Assembly (NCBI GenBank): GCA_946122785.1
Contig: CAMGYJ010000003.1
Span: 2,108,001-2,172,000 of the forward strand
Source: Linum tenue
Lineage: Eukaryota; Streptophyta; Magnoliopsida; Malpighiales; Linaceae
Direction: 5' to 3'
Length of the DNA: 64,000 bases
The notes beneath the pieces were generated by a model that was given only the letters and a program-made list of their open reading frames with translations, was not told the DNA's origin and did not search any database. Made by a program: the position numbers and the translations under genes. The number at the start of each line of letters is the position of its first letter. The stretch's first letter is position 1. Below, one piece after another: positions 1 to 11,243 of the stretch.

Positions 1-1692
1 TTTATTTTGGTGAAAAATGGTAAAACTTGGAGGCCACAACTAGAAGGTGTGAAAGAAGAAAAAAGAAGTCTTAGTTCCTTGTCTGGTCTGGTCTGGTCTC
101 ATTTGACTTGAATACATATTTATCTTCTATAACAGTTAGTGTGTGTTGAAACTTGAAAGTTCGAAACAGATGATTAACGTGTTAGAATTTGACTTGACTC
201 GTTTTTTCTATATTTAGTCTATTCAATTTGCAGGTGATGCGACATATCACATTTTATTTTTGATTGGTACTATGTGATTGTTTTGTAAATTAATGATTGA
301 GCTAATAAGTTATATAAATCAACTTATTTACAGACTCGAGAATATGGGATAAACAACGGTATTTTATTACTAGTAGACGTCGTTATCTATTTTTAATTTT
401 ACAATTAGCATACATTATATGAAATGTACATACTGAAACTATGGGTGAATACTATCAACTTTATATATAAAAAATAGGTCGAAAAATTATAGATATACAT
501 CTTCTTAGATTTTAAAAATATTCTAAACAATATTTATTCACAAAATTTTCCCAAATATGACCCAAAAAAGTAATGATGTTCTATTAATTTTCTAGCAAGA
601 CCGGGACTCCCCCATCCGACAAGTCTCCCCTTAGCCTTAAAATGGATTTCACAGAGAATCACAAAAAAATAGGGAATAATATAAATTAGAAAGAAACGTT
701 TCTGGTTGCACAAGCTACAAATTCGATCAAATTTCTAATGAATTTCGGTAGGTGTTGGGAAATTAACAATGGCAAGAGAAAAAGAAAATGAGTCGTCGTA
801 CGTCCAAATTGAAATTTTGTCTCTTTAGATATGATGTTAAGTTGCTAACTACACAGCCAAAAAGGTTACCTAACAGTGTTCCCTTATTAGCATCACAAAA
901 AGTTGCAATCCTTCCTAATATTTTCGCAAATCCCCACCATACCACAGCAACCGTCCTTCATGGCTTCCAATTAAATTATATGAGTTTCGGATTTTTTCCC
1001 GAAACCGATAAGATACGCGGGTTGACATGAACGTGTTTTTTAGTTCGATCTTTCAGTCAATATGATTTTTTTCGATAAAATTCAACACTCGAAATATTCA
1101 TGAGACTAAGCCAACATAAAACACAGGAATCCGAGTGTTAAAGATATTTGGTTGGCAGAGTGTACTCTTTACTTTCATTTTCAAAACCTTGCTTCCCATA
1201 AAAAATCCTTGGTAGAGACATCAAGAGATTGTATGTTCAAATCACCAAATTCGTAAATTTGCGGCGTATTAATAAGACGGGATATCGCGAAAGACAGAGT
1301 CTCCAATCTGATTTCAGTAAAAGGCAGCGACATTAGCCAATAGTTTGGCTGCCGGACGCAGTGGTCCAAATCCGGTCGCTCCTAACCAATAGTTTAACTA
1401 ATACAGAAGTCTAACTAATTAAGCACATAATCAGCTAGCGAGGAGATGCTGATTCCTACGTTGATCCCTCCAAAAATTTTGATTAAAGGGAAGAATCAAA
1501 TTTTGTTACAACTACACAGGATATTAATTTCAATGACATGAGATATGGATGCGAATAAATAATATCATATGATGTTGGATAAACTATTAATTCCATCGTT
1601 AATGCGACAAGGATGCTGAGACTGAGAGCAAGAAGCCATAATTAACCAGTTAGGTCCCACAGTTTATTAATTTGAAGTTTCTAACTGGAACG

Positions 1693-1743
<51 letters not shown>

Positions 1744-2130
1744 CAAATACTGGAACGATTCAGTAAGCTATCAAAGCAAAACGAAAAAAACAAATTAGGC
1801 AGAAACAAATTAGGCCCTGGGAAATCTTTACTTAACTTGTTCTTCGTTCATTCAAGATGGTTCTAAGTACAACCATTACACAATTGAATTTAAAGGGTGG
1901 TTTGGATTAGGTGTTTGAATGTGTCATCTTTTAGGCCAATTATCGTATTTGGTTGGGGAAAAATATGTAGTATTTGACACCTTTTATTTTCAACTAGAGC
2001 AAGAGAAGCCACGCTTGGCTACGGCTCAAGTGCTATTGTTTGCAAATTGATCTGAAAGCCCGTGTGGCTTGAAGTGATGCTTGCTCCTCGACTCCTCTGG
2101 AATCTTTATCACAAATATAGTACATACCTA
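1..2130. other. Intergenic AT-rich DNA, no gene recognised
   Basis: Only short chance ORFs of at most about 80 codons occur here, on both strands, and none resembles a known domain. The stretch is AT-rich, with homopolymer runs and one long (TTA)n microsatellite. I see no paired terminal repeats or target-site duplications. Confidence 0.6.
1695..1743. repeat. (TTA)n microsatellite
   Basis: About 16 uninterrupted TTA/ATT triplets. They give an artefactual poly-Tyr reading frame on the + strand. A run of this length is likely to be length-polymorphic. Confidence 0.97.
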
Positions 2131-3478
2131 AACCCAAGTCCAACTCAACCAGCTCAACAGTATAATGAGTTTCAACTCGAACCCAGCCCGCAATTTCTCA
2201 ATGCACGTTTTATCCACTTTGACCGGATTAGATCCAGTAGGGTGCCCGTGGACCAGAGTTTTATTGTCATCCCTAATCTTAGTTTTTTTTTTACAATTTT
2301 TAGTTTTTCTTAACATAAATCGAGGCTTGGGTTGGAGCAACGTGTCAACCCTGATTTAACCACGGTTGAACTATTATTTTAACACAAAATACCATAATGC
2401 TAATTTTTCTAGTATGACATTTGATATGGTTTTATAATTTTTAGTTTTTTATGAACATAAATAGAGGCCCGGATTGGAGCAGCGTTTCAAGCATGATTTA
2501 ACCACAGTTGAACTACGATTGTACCGTACTGGCGGTCCAATAGAAAAACTTCTAGGGAATCTTATCAATAGGTGATTTTAGCTGTATGAAATTATTTAAC
2601 CACCGATGAACTACAATTTTAGCACAAAATGCCCTAATGGCTAATGCTAACTATTTCGGTCTAACCTTCAGTATGGTTTTACATTTTTCTGGTTTTTTCT
2701 GAACGTGTATTGAGACTTGTTATCTAAACAGAGTGTTGATGTACTACGATCAAGAAGTATGCAAAAAAAGGGGGAACGGAAAACGCAACGGGTTCTAGAA
2801 ACTCAAAGTCACTCAACCCACTACATATCCGTGGGTTCATGGATACTCATGGTTCTGACGGAAAAGTAAATAACCAATCTCCTGTTAAAATAAATGTCTA
2901 GCACCAATGTACTCATACAACTTATCCATACAAAAATTACTAATCTAGTACATAGAAGCAAACCCACAAATTATCAATAGAAATTGTTCAAAGATAAACA
3001 TCCATGAACAACATGGTTAATCAACGGGTTGTAGGAGGCTATCCATGGGTCAGATAGACATAAACCCAAGTCCAACCAAACCAGTTGAATAGTGCAATGA
3101 GTTTCACCTCGAACCCGACCCGCAACTCCTCAATGCGGGTTTTATCCACTTTGACTGGGTTGGGTCGGGTAGGGTGCCCGTGGATCCCGTTTTTATTGTC
3201 ATCCCTAACCTAAGTTTTTTGTTTTACAATGTTTGATTTTTCTTAACATAAATCAAGGCTTGGGTTGGAGCAACGTCAAGCCTGATTTAACCACGGTTGA
3301 ACTATGATTTTAGCACAAAATACCATAATGTTAACTTTTCTAGAATGACCTCTGATATGGTTTTACAATTTTTGGTTTTTTATGAACGTAAATTGAGGCC
3401 CGAATTGGAGCAGCATGTCAAGCTTGATTTAACCACAGTTGAACTTCGAGTATACCGTACTGGGGGTCCAATAAAAAG
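2131..3478. repeat. Duplicated degenerate repeat region
   Basis: A unit of about 415 bp at 2131-2545 reappears in direct orientation at 3063-3478. Both begin AACCCAAGTCCAA and end near GGTCCAATA. Each contains a TTATTGTCATCCCTAA-type block, then degenerate sub-repeats of about 150 bp with TTGGGTTGGAGCA and GATTTAACCAC motifs; a further sub-repeat trails to about 3540. The GTCATCCCTA ends resemble hAT-type termini, but I could not pair them with an opposite end. The copies are clearly diverged, so the duplication is old. No coding content is recognised. Confidence 0.75.
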
Positions 3479-3540
3479 GAGACTTGGGTTGGAGCGACGT
3501 TTGAAGTCTGGTTTAACCACAATTGAACTACGATTTTAGT

Positions 3541-4159
3541 ATAAAATGTTCTAATGTTAACTTTTCCAATACGATCTTTGATATGATTTCACAAATGAAT
3601 GGTAGTATCGTCGATCAAGAAACGAGCCAGAGAAGCCTTAATCTGGAGAAATAATATATCTTCTCCTTTATTCTTGATTTCCGATTCAATTACTGAATGC
3701 AACCTAGCTATATCAATAATCTAAGAGCAAATAAACATGCAGAAGTAGCGGTAGGTATGTTAGTGAGGGAAGCAAAAGAGAGAGACAAAGGAAAAGTCAC
3801 CCACCTCAAAGAAGAGAATGTCCATGCGGGTCATACAAAAAATGATGACAGTTGTTTAGGTTAACAAACCTCTTATGAAACAGTAACCCCTTTGTGACTT
3901 TAATTATAGTTAGGAAGTATCACAATTCTATAATTTGACAAATGTTAGTAAATGCATTCTCACAATAACATGCTATTGTCTTTTTTTTGTTCAAATTAAG
4001 TCTCCATTTGTTTTATTTTTACTCAAGCTACTGTCTATTTTTGGTCTCACGTTTTGTCGTAGAATATACATACACGTACTAAACGCGTTTATAAAACTTT
4101 TGTACTTGTATTATTGTTGAACTGTCTATTTTATTCCATTTGTTTGATGTCTCTCGTAT
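3541..4159. other. Intergenic, nothing recognised
   Basis: AT-rich sequence without a supported ORF, terminal repeat or RNA gene. Confidence 0.5.
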
Positions 4160-4167
4160 GAAACGTG

Positions 4168-4904
4168 CAGGGGCGGAGCTAGGATTTGTAACTCGGGGGG
4201 GCCGATTTTTTTTTTTTTTTTTTTTTTTGCGTCTTGTCAATAAAAAATTAAATGTATCTAAACAAAATCTATAAACTAATTTTTTTATCCAAGACATGTT
4301 CAAAATAAATAGTAAATGACAAGCAAAAATGTATTCATTCTTTTCAATTGGTACCATGTTATTCGTTGTTATTATTATTGAACAATTAATTAATATGCAT
4401 ACTAGCATTTTCAAAAAGAAAAATGGTTATATATTCATAGTTATCCTTAACAATGTGAATTCATAACTTATAAGCAATTAGGTTAGAGGATCTAAAAAGA
4501 TGAAGTATGAAAATTAAGTAATTAGCTTGGTTAAATTTTAACCAAAAAATATTCTTAAAATGTGAATTTATTAACTCAAAAAATTAATTTATCTAGTTTG
4601 AACTTTAAAATTAGGTTGTAAAATTAGGTTGTAAAATACAATTAAACTAAAGTGAGAAAAAATAACTAAATTGTTGCTGGTGGGAATCGAACCCACATAC
4701 CACAACAAAAGTACACAACAACAACACATAAATCCACTAGGCTACAGGAGGTAACCGTGATTAATTATTGCACGAAATTTTTTATATATCTTTATAAGTT
4801 TTACATAACTTTTGAATAATCCGATACGATTTACATGTGATCGTCAAATTCTGGGGGGGGGGGGGGGGGCGGGGCCCCCGAACCTTAAGCTAGCTCCGCC
4901 CCTG
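4168..4904. mobile_element. Non-autonomous hAT element (737 bp) with tRNA-like insert
   Basis: The ends are inverted: CAGGGGCGGAGCTAGG on the left and TAGCTCCGCCCCTG on the right. They are flanked by a perfect 8-bp duplication, GAAACGTG, at 4160-4167 and 4905-4912. An 8-bp TSD with a CAGGGGCGGA-type terminus is diagnostic of the hAT superfamily. Long G runs sit just inside both termini. There is no transposase ORF, so the element depended on a hAT transposase supplied elsewhere. It carries a tRNA-like module on the minus strand (4676-4752). A longer relative lies at 8925-10001. Confidence 0.93.
4676..4752 (-). other. tRNA-like module with Pol III A and B boxes
   Basis: Read on the minus strand, TAGCCTAGTGG (4744-4734) matches the tRNA A-box consensus and GGTTCGATTCC (4693-4683) is a perfect B box. 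The B box lies in a T-arm with a 5-bp GTGGG/CCCAC stem and a 7-nt TTCGATT loop. The A-to-B spacing is 51 nt, slightly longer than in a standard tRNA. No convincing acceptor stem or anticodon arm is visible, so this is a tRNA-derived sequence or an internal Pol III promoter rather than a working tRNA gene. It lies wholly inside an hAT element. Transcription is inferred, not shown. Confidence 0.6.
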
Positions 4905-5175
4905 GAAACGTGTATAACACGCTTAAACTTTTAGAATTTTATAATCAATACAAATCTTTTAAATGCACTATTATATTAAAACAACATATAAAAATTCTTA
5001 CTTATTAATACCGTAACATTTGCAGGTGGATCAAGCATGCACAGACACTCACCAAGCGAGAAAGAGACGAGGTTAAGAAGGGAAAATTGGTAAAATCACA
5101 AATTGAGTGCAAATAACACATTGGCAATATCACTACTTATAACTCACTCCAAACATGATATTTATACAATATACC

Positions 5176-6039
5176 GGGTTAAGATAGGGTGAGTAACCTT
5201 AGAGTGAATAACAATGAGTAACCAAATTTGGACCCTTCTTTTAAGTGACTGCAGATCTAAGGGTGGAGAATTAAAGAAATTTATTTCCCCTAGTTTTCTT
5301 AATTGGATCATATCTTCTTCATTCTAACTCGGATTTCAATTTTTTTTTTGCACAGATGGAACGCGTTCGTTGTGCTCTACAAAATGATATCAATTTTCAA
5401 TATTTTTTGAGAACAAAAATTTTCATCACTCTCGTTACCAACTCCATACCATATGGTATCTCCTTCGTTGTTTAGTCATTTTCGGAAATTTTTGCACAAA
5501 TGAACGATTTAATCATGATCTATTGGATTTCAAAATTTTATGGGGGGGGGGGGGAAATTTTCAAACCTCTCGTTACCAACTCCATACCATACTATACCAC
5601 CCCGGTATGAGGTGGTATTTTTCATACCATATGGTATGCTGTTATTTAATACCATATGTTATTGACTGGTATTAAATAACAACATATGGTATTGACTGGT
5701 ATTTTTCATACCATATGGTATGCTGTTATTTAATACTAGTCAATACCATATGGTATAGTCAAATACATATGGTATAGACTGGTAATAACTGACAAAAATT
5801 TTTTTGTTCCAAAAAATATCAAAGTGGATATCATTTTGAAGAGCACAATTAATCTGATCTAACTGTGCAAACAAAATTAAATTCCGAGTTAAAACGAGTG
5901 AGAAATCGTCCGTTAAAGATTAATGGAAAGAAAATTAATGATTTTTCCATGAGAGAGAAGGAGGCGCTGATGTGGCAGACTCTTATTGGGTTTATGCATG
6001 GAGTTACTCACCACAAGGTTACTCAGCGGATCTGCTCCC
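5176..6039. mobile_element. Mutator-like MITE with long TIRs (864 bp)
   Basis: A perfect 9-bp duplication, CAATATACC, flanks it at 5167-5175 and 6040-6048. The ends align as ungapped inverted repeats over the first 37 bp at roughly three-quarters identity; both share TGAGTAACCTT. Inverted similarity continues inward, pairing a segment near 5330-5430 with one near 5800-5900. The 9-bp TSD and long TIRs indicate the Mutator superfamily. The centre (5560-5790) is a cluster of short palindromes based on ACCATATGGT and ATTTAATAC. No transposase is present. Confidence 0.88.
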
Positions 6040-6048
6040 CAATATACC

Positions 6049-7067
6049 TCTTAGTAAATAACAGGTATTGTGACATGTGATATTTGTGCAGTAATTGACT
6101 CCAAATAACAGGTTTGACAAATACTCAATCCAATCGATAAAGGTTCTTCCTAACATGAAGTACTTGCTCAAAAACAAATTTTTTGTTTCAACCCAAATCT
6201 TTGCACCGCTCCACATGAGCACATTTCAAACTTAAATTCTGATAAAAACTCATTTATTTCACCTCAAAATGCGTATTGTCAGTTAAAATTAAATTGTTCT
6301 TTAAAAATCATAAATTTTTCTCGTACTTTGTCTATACAAAATTTGTCTAAAGTGTTAGAACTATGACATATGCCGAATATAAAAATAAAAGATGTTGACT
6401 TTTTTTTTTTGAAGGTGGAGGCAGTTGAAAGTTAAAGGAGCAGCATGATTCAGTCCAGCCTTCAGGTGGTAGTGGGAGCCCACGCAGTGGATTAATTAGT
6501 TCGTTATTTGGTTATCACTTATCATTCAACTTTCTGCATCACTTCTAAATTTAGAATTGATTATCATCCCTTTTGCTGACAGGGAGAGAAAAGAGACATA
6601 TGTCATTATGGTCTTCTTCGATCATTAGCATCACCCAATGAAGGAGAGAGATGGTGATTATTACACGATAAAAATGGAATCAGTGGATTACACAATACAC
6701 TTTTAACTACCGCAATTTATTTTGTTTCGAAGCTGAATTCTAAAACCCCGATTCGAGGGGTCTAGCTTCATAGGTCGATAGATTTTGATCGAAACAACTG
6801 ATCGTAAACTTGATACTCTGAATTAGCCATTCTAACTGAATAACTACCATAGAAGATCAATTGGTTCAACAAATTGCACTGGAGATTAATCAAACATAGA
6901 GGGGCAACCTCACAAGCAGAAAAAAAGGGAGATTGATGAACGATTATGATATGGCTGCTGTATAAGTCGTTTTGTATTCTGATATGAATATGATAAGAAA
7001 AACAAGTACGCAATTACGATTGATCTATAACTATTCGATAATATTTTCTTGCAATTCAACGCTTGTC
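6049..7067. other. Intergenic, nothing recognised
   Basis: No supported ORF, RNA gene or paired repeats. It runs up to the TSD of the TRIM element. Confidence 0.5.
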
Positions 7068-7072
7068 CCAAC

Positions 7073-7249
7073 TGTTATGGGACAATCCAAGTACCACATC
7101 AGAAATACAAGGGAATGAACCCTTGTATATTAGTGTCCACCAAGCTCATTAGTACGAGGTCTTTTGGGGAGGACACCCAAAAGTAAAACTGTGCGGGCTT
7201 GGCCCAAAGCAGACAATATCGTACTAAACTGAGCAGCCCGATTTCGACA
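7073..7249 (+). repeat. TRIM LTR 1
   Basis: 177 bp beginning TGTTATGGGACAATCC and ending TTTCGACA. It is followed at 7252 by the PBS TGGTATCAGAGT, complementary to initiator tRNA-Met with one mismatch at the end. The CCAAC target-site copy lies immediately upstream. Confidence 0.9.
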
Positions 7250-7534
7250 AATGGTATCAGAGTCAGGTTTGGTGCGGGGTGGTGGACGTCAGTTTCATGG
7301 GACCCTCATTCGGTGACCTCGAGATTTGAGATATGGATTTGTCTGGCGGGTCATAGGTGATTCGCGTATGTTTGGTGGATCTAGGAGAGATCCACGTTTG
7401 GGCTTTGACGGATCAAAGATAGTTTCGCATTTGGGAAGCAGATCAAAGAGAGTTCTGCGTTTGGAAAAATCCTTGTACCGAGAAGCCCATCGATACAAGG
7501 TGTCTGGCGGATCAAGATAATCGCTGAGGAGAGG

Positions 7535-8280
7535 CAGTGGCGGAGATATGTGGGGTGGGGAGGTGGGGGTGCTTGCACCCCTTGTATTTGGAAAAGATTT
7601 CAGCAATTAGGGATTTGTGTGGACTCAAACTAGTGATTATTTGATTATAGAGAGACTTTCTTGTCATCTCGGCCAAGTAAATTTGCTATGCAACTTGTTT
7701 TCGTTATTATTTACATTAGAGAACTATCATGAAACCTCCTTTTACGTCCCACAATCTTTAGGACCCTAGCATTTTATTTCTTATTCTTTGCCACTACCGC
7801 TAATATTCACAACAGAGAGGACGAGTCGACATCCTCTGCCTCGTCCAAGCCCCTTAGTCTCCAATTTTGGCCAATAGTTCGCCGGATTTCCACTGCCGCA
7901 CTCGTCCGAGCCACGTCGTCTCCAATCCGGCTAATTACAAGTGTCGAGATATCGTTTTAACCAATGCAATATATCTAACATTATTTTCTAAACCAGATGA
8001 ATGAATAGTGGTTGAACGACACGTTGATGACATATATTGAACAAGGTTTGTGTGCTAGTTTGGACAATAAATGAGTTCTAGAATGCTTTAAAATATGAAA
8101 TATCTCTGAAGTTCTGTGTAAACGGTGTACGTCAAACTATTATTTTGTAATTGTATGCATTTTGAGTATTGTGTTGTTGAATTTTTATTTCATTTAGAAT
8201 TAGAGTTTTTTATTATATAGTTAATTATTTTATGATATGAAAAAGACATCCACTTGGCCAATTTTCTAGCTTAGCCACTG
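7535..8280. mobile_element. hAT-like non-autonomous element in TRIM internal domain 1
   Basis: The left end is CAGTGGCGGAG and the right end CTTAGCCACTG, inverted over CAGTGGC. They are flanked by GAGGAGAGG at 7526-7534 and 8281-8289. The nine matching bases could be an 8-bp hAT duplication plus one chance base. CAGTGGCGGA is a common plant hAT terminus. The element splits the repeat-containing 3' part of the first TRIM internal domain. It holds no recognisable transposase. Confidence 0.8.
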
Positions 8281-8325
8281 AGGAGAGGACACGAAGTTCC
8301 TAGTCCTTGTATTGAGGGGAGAATT

Positions 8326-8500
8326 GTTATGGGACAATCCAAGTACCATATCGATAATACAAGGGAAGAGAGCCTTGTATATTAGTGTCCACCTAGCCCA
8401 ATTAGTACGAGGCCTTTTGGGGACGATACCCAAAGGTAAAACCGTGCGAGCTTTGTCCAAAGCGGACAATATCGTACTAATGGGCTGCCCAGTTATGACA
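8326..8500 (+). repeat. TRIM LTR 2 (middle)
   Basis: 175 bp, closely similar to LTR1, preceded by a purine-rich tract and followed by a mutated PBS (TGGTATGAGAGC at 8503-8514). Its position between two internal domains makes this a three-LTR array. Confidence 0.9.
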
Positions 8501-8896
8501 AGTGGTATGAGAGCCTGATTTGGCGGATCCAGGGTGGTGGACGTCAGTTTGGTGGACCCTCATTCGGTGACTTCAGGATTTGAGATTTGCCTTTGTTTGG
8601 CGAGTCAAATGTGATTCGCGTATATTTGGTGGATCCAAGAGAGATATGCGTTTGCGCATGGCGGATCAAAGAGAGTTTCGCATTTGGGAAGCAGATCAAA
8701 GGTGGATCCAAGAGACATCCGCGTTTGCGCATGGTGGATCAAAGAGAGTTTCGCATCTGGGAAGCAGATCAAAGAAAGTTCTGCGTCTGGTAAAGTCCTT
8801 GTACTGAGAAGCCCATCGATACAAGACTTCTGGCCGATCAAGATAATCGCTGAGCACGGGACACGAAGTTCGTGATCCTTGTTTTGAGGGGATGAT
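8501..8896 (+). repeat. TRIM internal domain 2 with GGATCAAAGAGAG sub-repeats
   Basis: 396 bp between LTR2 and LTR3, similar to 7250-7534 plus 8290-8325. It contains repeats of GGATCAAAGAGAGTTTCGCA and GGGAAGCAGATCAAAG (8660-8780), duplicated relative to the first internal domain. Short open frames exist in several registers because of the repeats, but no protein family is recognised. It ends with TTGAGGGGATGAT just before LTR3. Confidence 0.8.
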
Positions 8897-9350
8897 TGTT
8901 ATGAGACAATTCAAGTATCATATCCAGGGGCGGAGCTAGGATTCGGTGTTCGGGGGGGCCGGAATATTTTATTATGTTACTTCAAAAAACGATAAAAATT
9001 AACAAAATTTATTTTAATATTATTATTATTATTATCGCATTTTTAGATTATTAGAGTTACTCGAAATAAAATTTATAGTGTTGTTTATTTTATGTAGACA
9101 AAATTAAATATGTCATATCCGTAAGTTTTTTCTATGAATTCATTAGTTTGTATGCTTCTAAAATTAGTATTGATTTGACCCGTTCTGATGGCAAGTGTAG
9201 AAAATGTATTTTCATCTTTTAGTCGGGGGACAAAGACATGATTCAGCTTTCATAAGGGAGGTTTATTATAATAACATCAATTCTAGATGATCATAATGAA
9301 CTAAAATTTTGTATCACAGTACAATATAAATGAAAGAAAGTAAATAAATT

Positions 9351-9608
9351 AATAGTGCATTTCAATATTTTGTAACACATTCTATTTTTCATATTTGAAA
9401 ATCATCATCTTGTCTAGTATCTTCTAAAAAATTCTTCATTCATTATTTATCCGAAGAGTATTCTTTAAAATTTTAATTTAATAGTGCATTTCAATATTTT
9501 GTAACACATTCTATTTTTCATATTTGAAAATCATCATCTTGTCTAGTATCTTCTAAAAAAATTCTTCATTCATTATTTATCCGAAGAGTATTCTTTAAAA
9601 TTTTAATT
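9351..9608. repeat. 129-bp tandem duplication inside the hAT element
   Basis: 9351-9479 and 9480-9608 are nearly identical; I see one A added to a homopolymer. The duplication partly explains why this copy is longer than its relative at 4168-4904. High identity suggests it arose recently. Confidence 0.93.
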
Positions 9609-9784
9609 TGAAGAACTTAATTGATATGATTTTATAGTGTAGAATTTAAGAAAACAAAATATGCAAATTGATAACTTATGAGACAAAGACTGAAACCATA
9701 TTGAATTTAATAGAAATAAAAAGAACTACATGATGAAAAATGAATGAGAAGTTATTAAAACTGAAAAGTTAAAATCATAGCATC

Positions 9785-9862
9785 TACATGCAATGGGTTT
9801 CGAACCCTTGACCTAAGGGATGTACTATCAAGTTTGCATCCGCTAGACTGTCTTGTTTTTTG
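9785..9862 (-). other. tRNA-like module with Pol III A and B boxes
   Basis: On the minus strand an A-box-like CAGTCTAGCGG (9850-9840) is followed after exactly the canonical 44 nt by a perfect B box, GGTTCGAAACC (9806-9796). The T-arm stem is nearly intact. The flanking 7-mers do not form an acceptor stem, so a functional tRNA is unlikely. The sequence differs from the module at 4676-4752 although the host elements share termini, so the modules have diverged or were acquired separately. Promoter activity is inferred. Confidence 0.6.
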
Positions 9863-10170
9863 TTTCCATTTTGCACACTAATATTTATATACATTCCATT
9901 TATTTTGTACGAAATTTCCAAATACCGATATTTTTATACGTATCTTTCAAAATTCTCGGGGGGCCGGGGCCCCCCCGAGACCTAGTGTAGCTCCGCCCCT
10001 GATCATATCGGCATATCGCTAATACAAGGAAAGGGACCCTTGCATATTAGTGTCCACCTAGCCCAATTAGTACGATGTCTTTTGGGGACAATACCCAAAT
10101 GTAAAATCGTGCGGGATTTGTCCAAAACAGACAATATCGTACTAATGGAATGCCCAATTATGACACCAAC

Positions 10171-10587
10171 TTTTTTTGTTGTTGGTAAACTGACACCAAC
10201 CTTTCGTTGCTATAGTATAGATAAGTCTCTTACTTCAATGGTTCTGATATTTCCAATGAACCTGGGCAAATATTTGATGATCTTCAAAGATTGATGCTGA
10301 AAATCCTCTTTCTTAACGTGCCTTGTATAAGAATTAAGAAGCAAATATTGTGCGCACAACCAACAGCAAAATGATCATTTTGTCATTTATTCATTATTCC
10401 AACGTGCCTTGTATAAACCAGTTAGCAAGTCAACTATAATTAGTACTTATTTGCTAATTGCTATTCTCAGCCATAGCTTTCGGGTCACACAATCAAAACT
10501 CATAACTAAAACATTTTTATAGCGCATTTCTGAAACAATAACCTGAAACAAAATATCATCCTCGGACCCGTGTCAATTGCCGCTTAC
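10171..10587. other. Intergenic, nothing recognised
   Basis: No supported ORF or repeat boundary. Confidence 0.45.
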
Positions 10588-11243
10588 TACAGTTTGGCAA
10601 GTTTGATATCGTATAGCGAATATCGTATCAAATTTGTTAATATTTAATATTATCGAAAAAACATATTATTTTTTTGTATTGAATTGAATTTCAAGTGTTA
10701 TTTGATGTCAGGGATTACGAGGTTGATATTGGTATATATATGAAATACCGATATATACCAAAATATCAGCTAGTGTTTATTTTATCCTTTTCAACTAGAC
10801 TGCTCACTCCTACTACAAGACCTCAAACGCCAAGATGGCGACTTAATTATACATAGTCCATTCTCTCACTATTTAACAACTCATACCAAGTTTATTTGTT
10901 ACTTGTACTATGCGTTATGGGTTGCTTAGTCGTCCACTATTTCAGTTTGTTGTTTTAGTTTGTTAATGTGCTTCTTAGGCACCACATTTTTCTAGTGTGT
11001 TGTTATTATATTCGAGTTCTATTAGAGCTAGTATTTGCGTTTGTATATTTAATTTATAATTTTGAAAGATATTAATTTGATATTTGAAATATACTGATAA
11101 GAAACAAAATTCTAGAAATGAGAAATGGGATGTCAAATTTATTTTAAAATTGAGATTGAGTTTAGAATACTACTTGATATTCGAGATTCGATTATTTGAT
11201 ACTGAAATACCGATATAATACCGATTTTCACACTAACTACAAT
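10588..11243. mobile_element. Eroded hAT-type MITE related to 46584-47224
   Basis: The segments TAGTGTTTATTTTATCC and TTAATTATACATAG, and the flanking AAATACCGATAT-rich ends, match the better preserved hAT element at 46584-47224 in order and spacing. The termini here are mutated and I could not find an exact 8-bp TSD, so the boundaries are approximate. No coding sequence. Confidence 0.6.

Larger units (their letters stand above)
8925..10001. mobile_element. Non-autonomous hAT element (1077 bp) with tRNA-like insert
   Basis: The termini CAGGGGCGGAGCTAGG and TAGCTCCGCCCCTG match the element at 4168-4904. A perfect 8-bp TSD, ATCATATC, lies at 8917-8924 and 10002-10009. G-rich and C-rich runs sit just inside the ends. 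It contains a 129-bp tandem duplication (9351-9608) and, like its relative, a minus-strand tRNA-like module (9785-9862). No transposase is present. It inserted into the third TRIM LTR, so it is younger than the TRIM. Confidence 0.93.
7073..10165 (+). mobile_element. TRIM retrotransposon with three LTRs and two internal domains
   Basis: Three direct copies of a ~175-bp terminal repeat (TGTTATGGGACAATCC...CGACA or TGACA) alternate with two short internal domains. Each internal domain starts with a tRNA-Met primer-binding site: TGGTATCAGAGT after LTR1 and TGGTATGAGAGC after LTR2. Each ends in a purine tract, TTGAGGGGA, before the next LTR. A perfect 5-bp TSD, CCAAC, lies at 7068-7072 and 10166-10170, so the whole LTR-int-LTR-int-LTR array behaves as one insertion or grew after one. 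LTRs under 200 bp, a tiny internal region and absence of gag-pol define terminal-repeat retrotransposons in miniature. Two hAT-like insertions interrupt it (7535-8280 and 8925-10001). It must have moved with borrowed enzymes. Confidence 0.9.
8897..10165 (+). repeat. TRIM LTR 3, split by an hAT element
   Basis: The LTR starts at 8897 (TGTTATGAGACAATTC), is interrupted after 8924 by the hAT element 8925-10001, and continues from 10010 to TGACA at 10165. The outer CCAAC target-site copy follows at 10166-10170. No PBS follows, as expected for a 3' LTR. Confidence 0.88.

Noticed and set aside
788..1030. 80-codon plus-strand ORF
   Set aside because: No domain and an overlapping ORF of similar size on the other strand; not supported.
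1672..1866. Poly-Tyr ORF
   Set aside because: Translation of the (TTA)n microsatellite.
4676..4752. Functional tRNA gene
   Set aside because: Good A and B boxes and T-arm, but no acceptor stem or anticodon arm, and it lies in a transposon.
8580..8914. Several overlapping 60-80 codon ORFs in the TRIM internal domain
   Set aside because: Open in many frames on both strands because of tandem repeats; TRIMs are non-coding.
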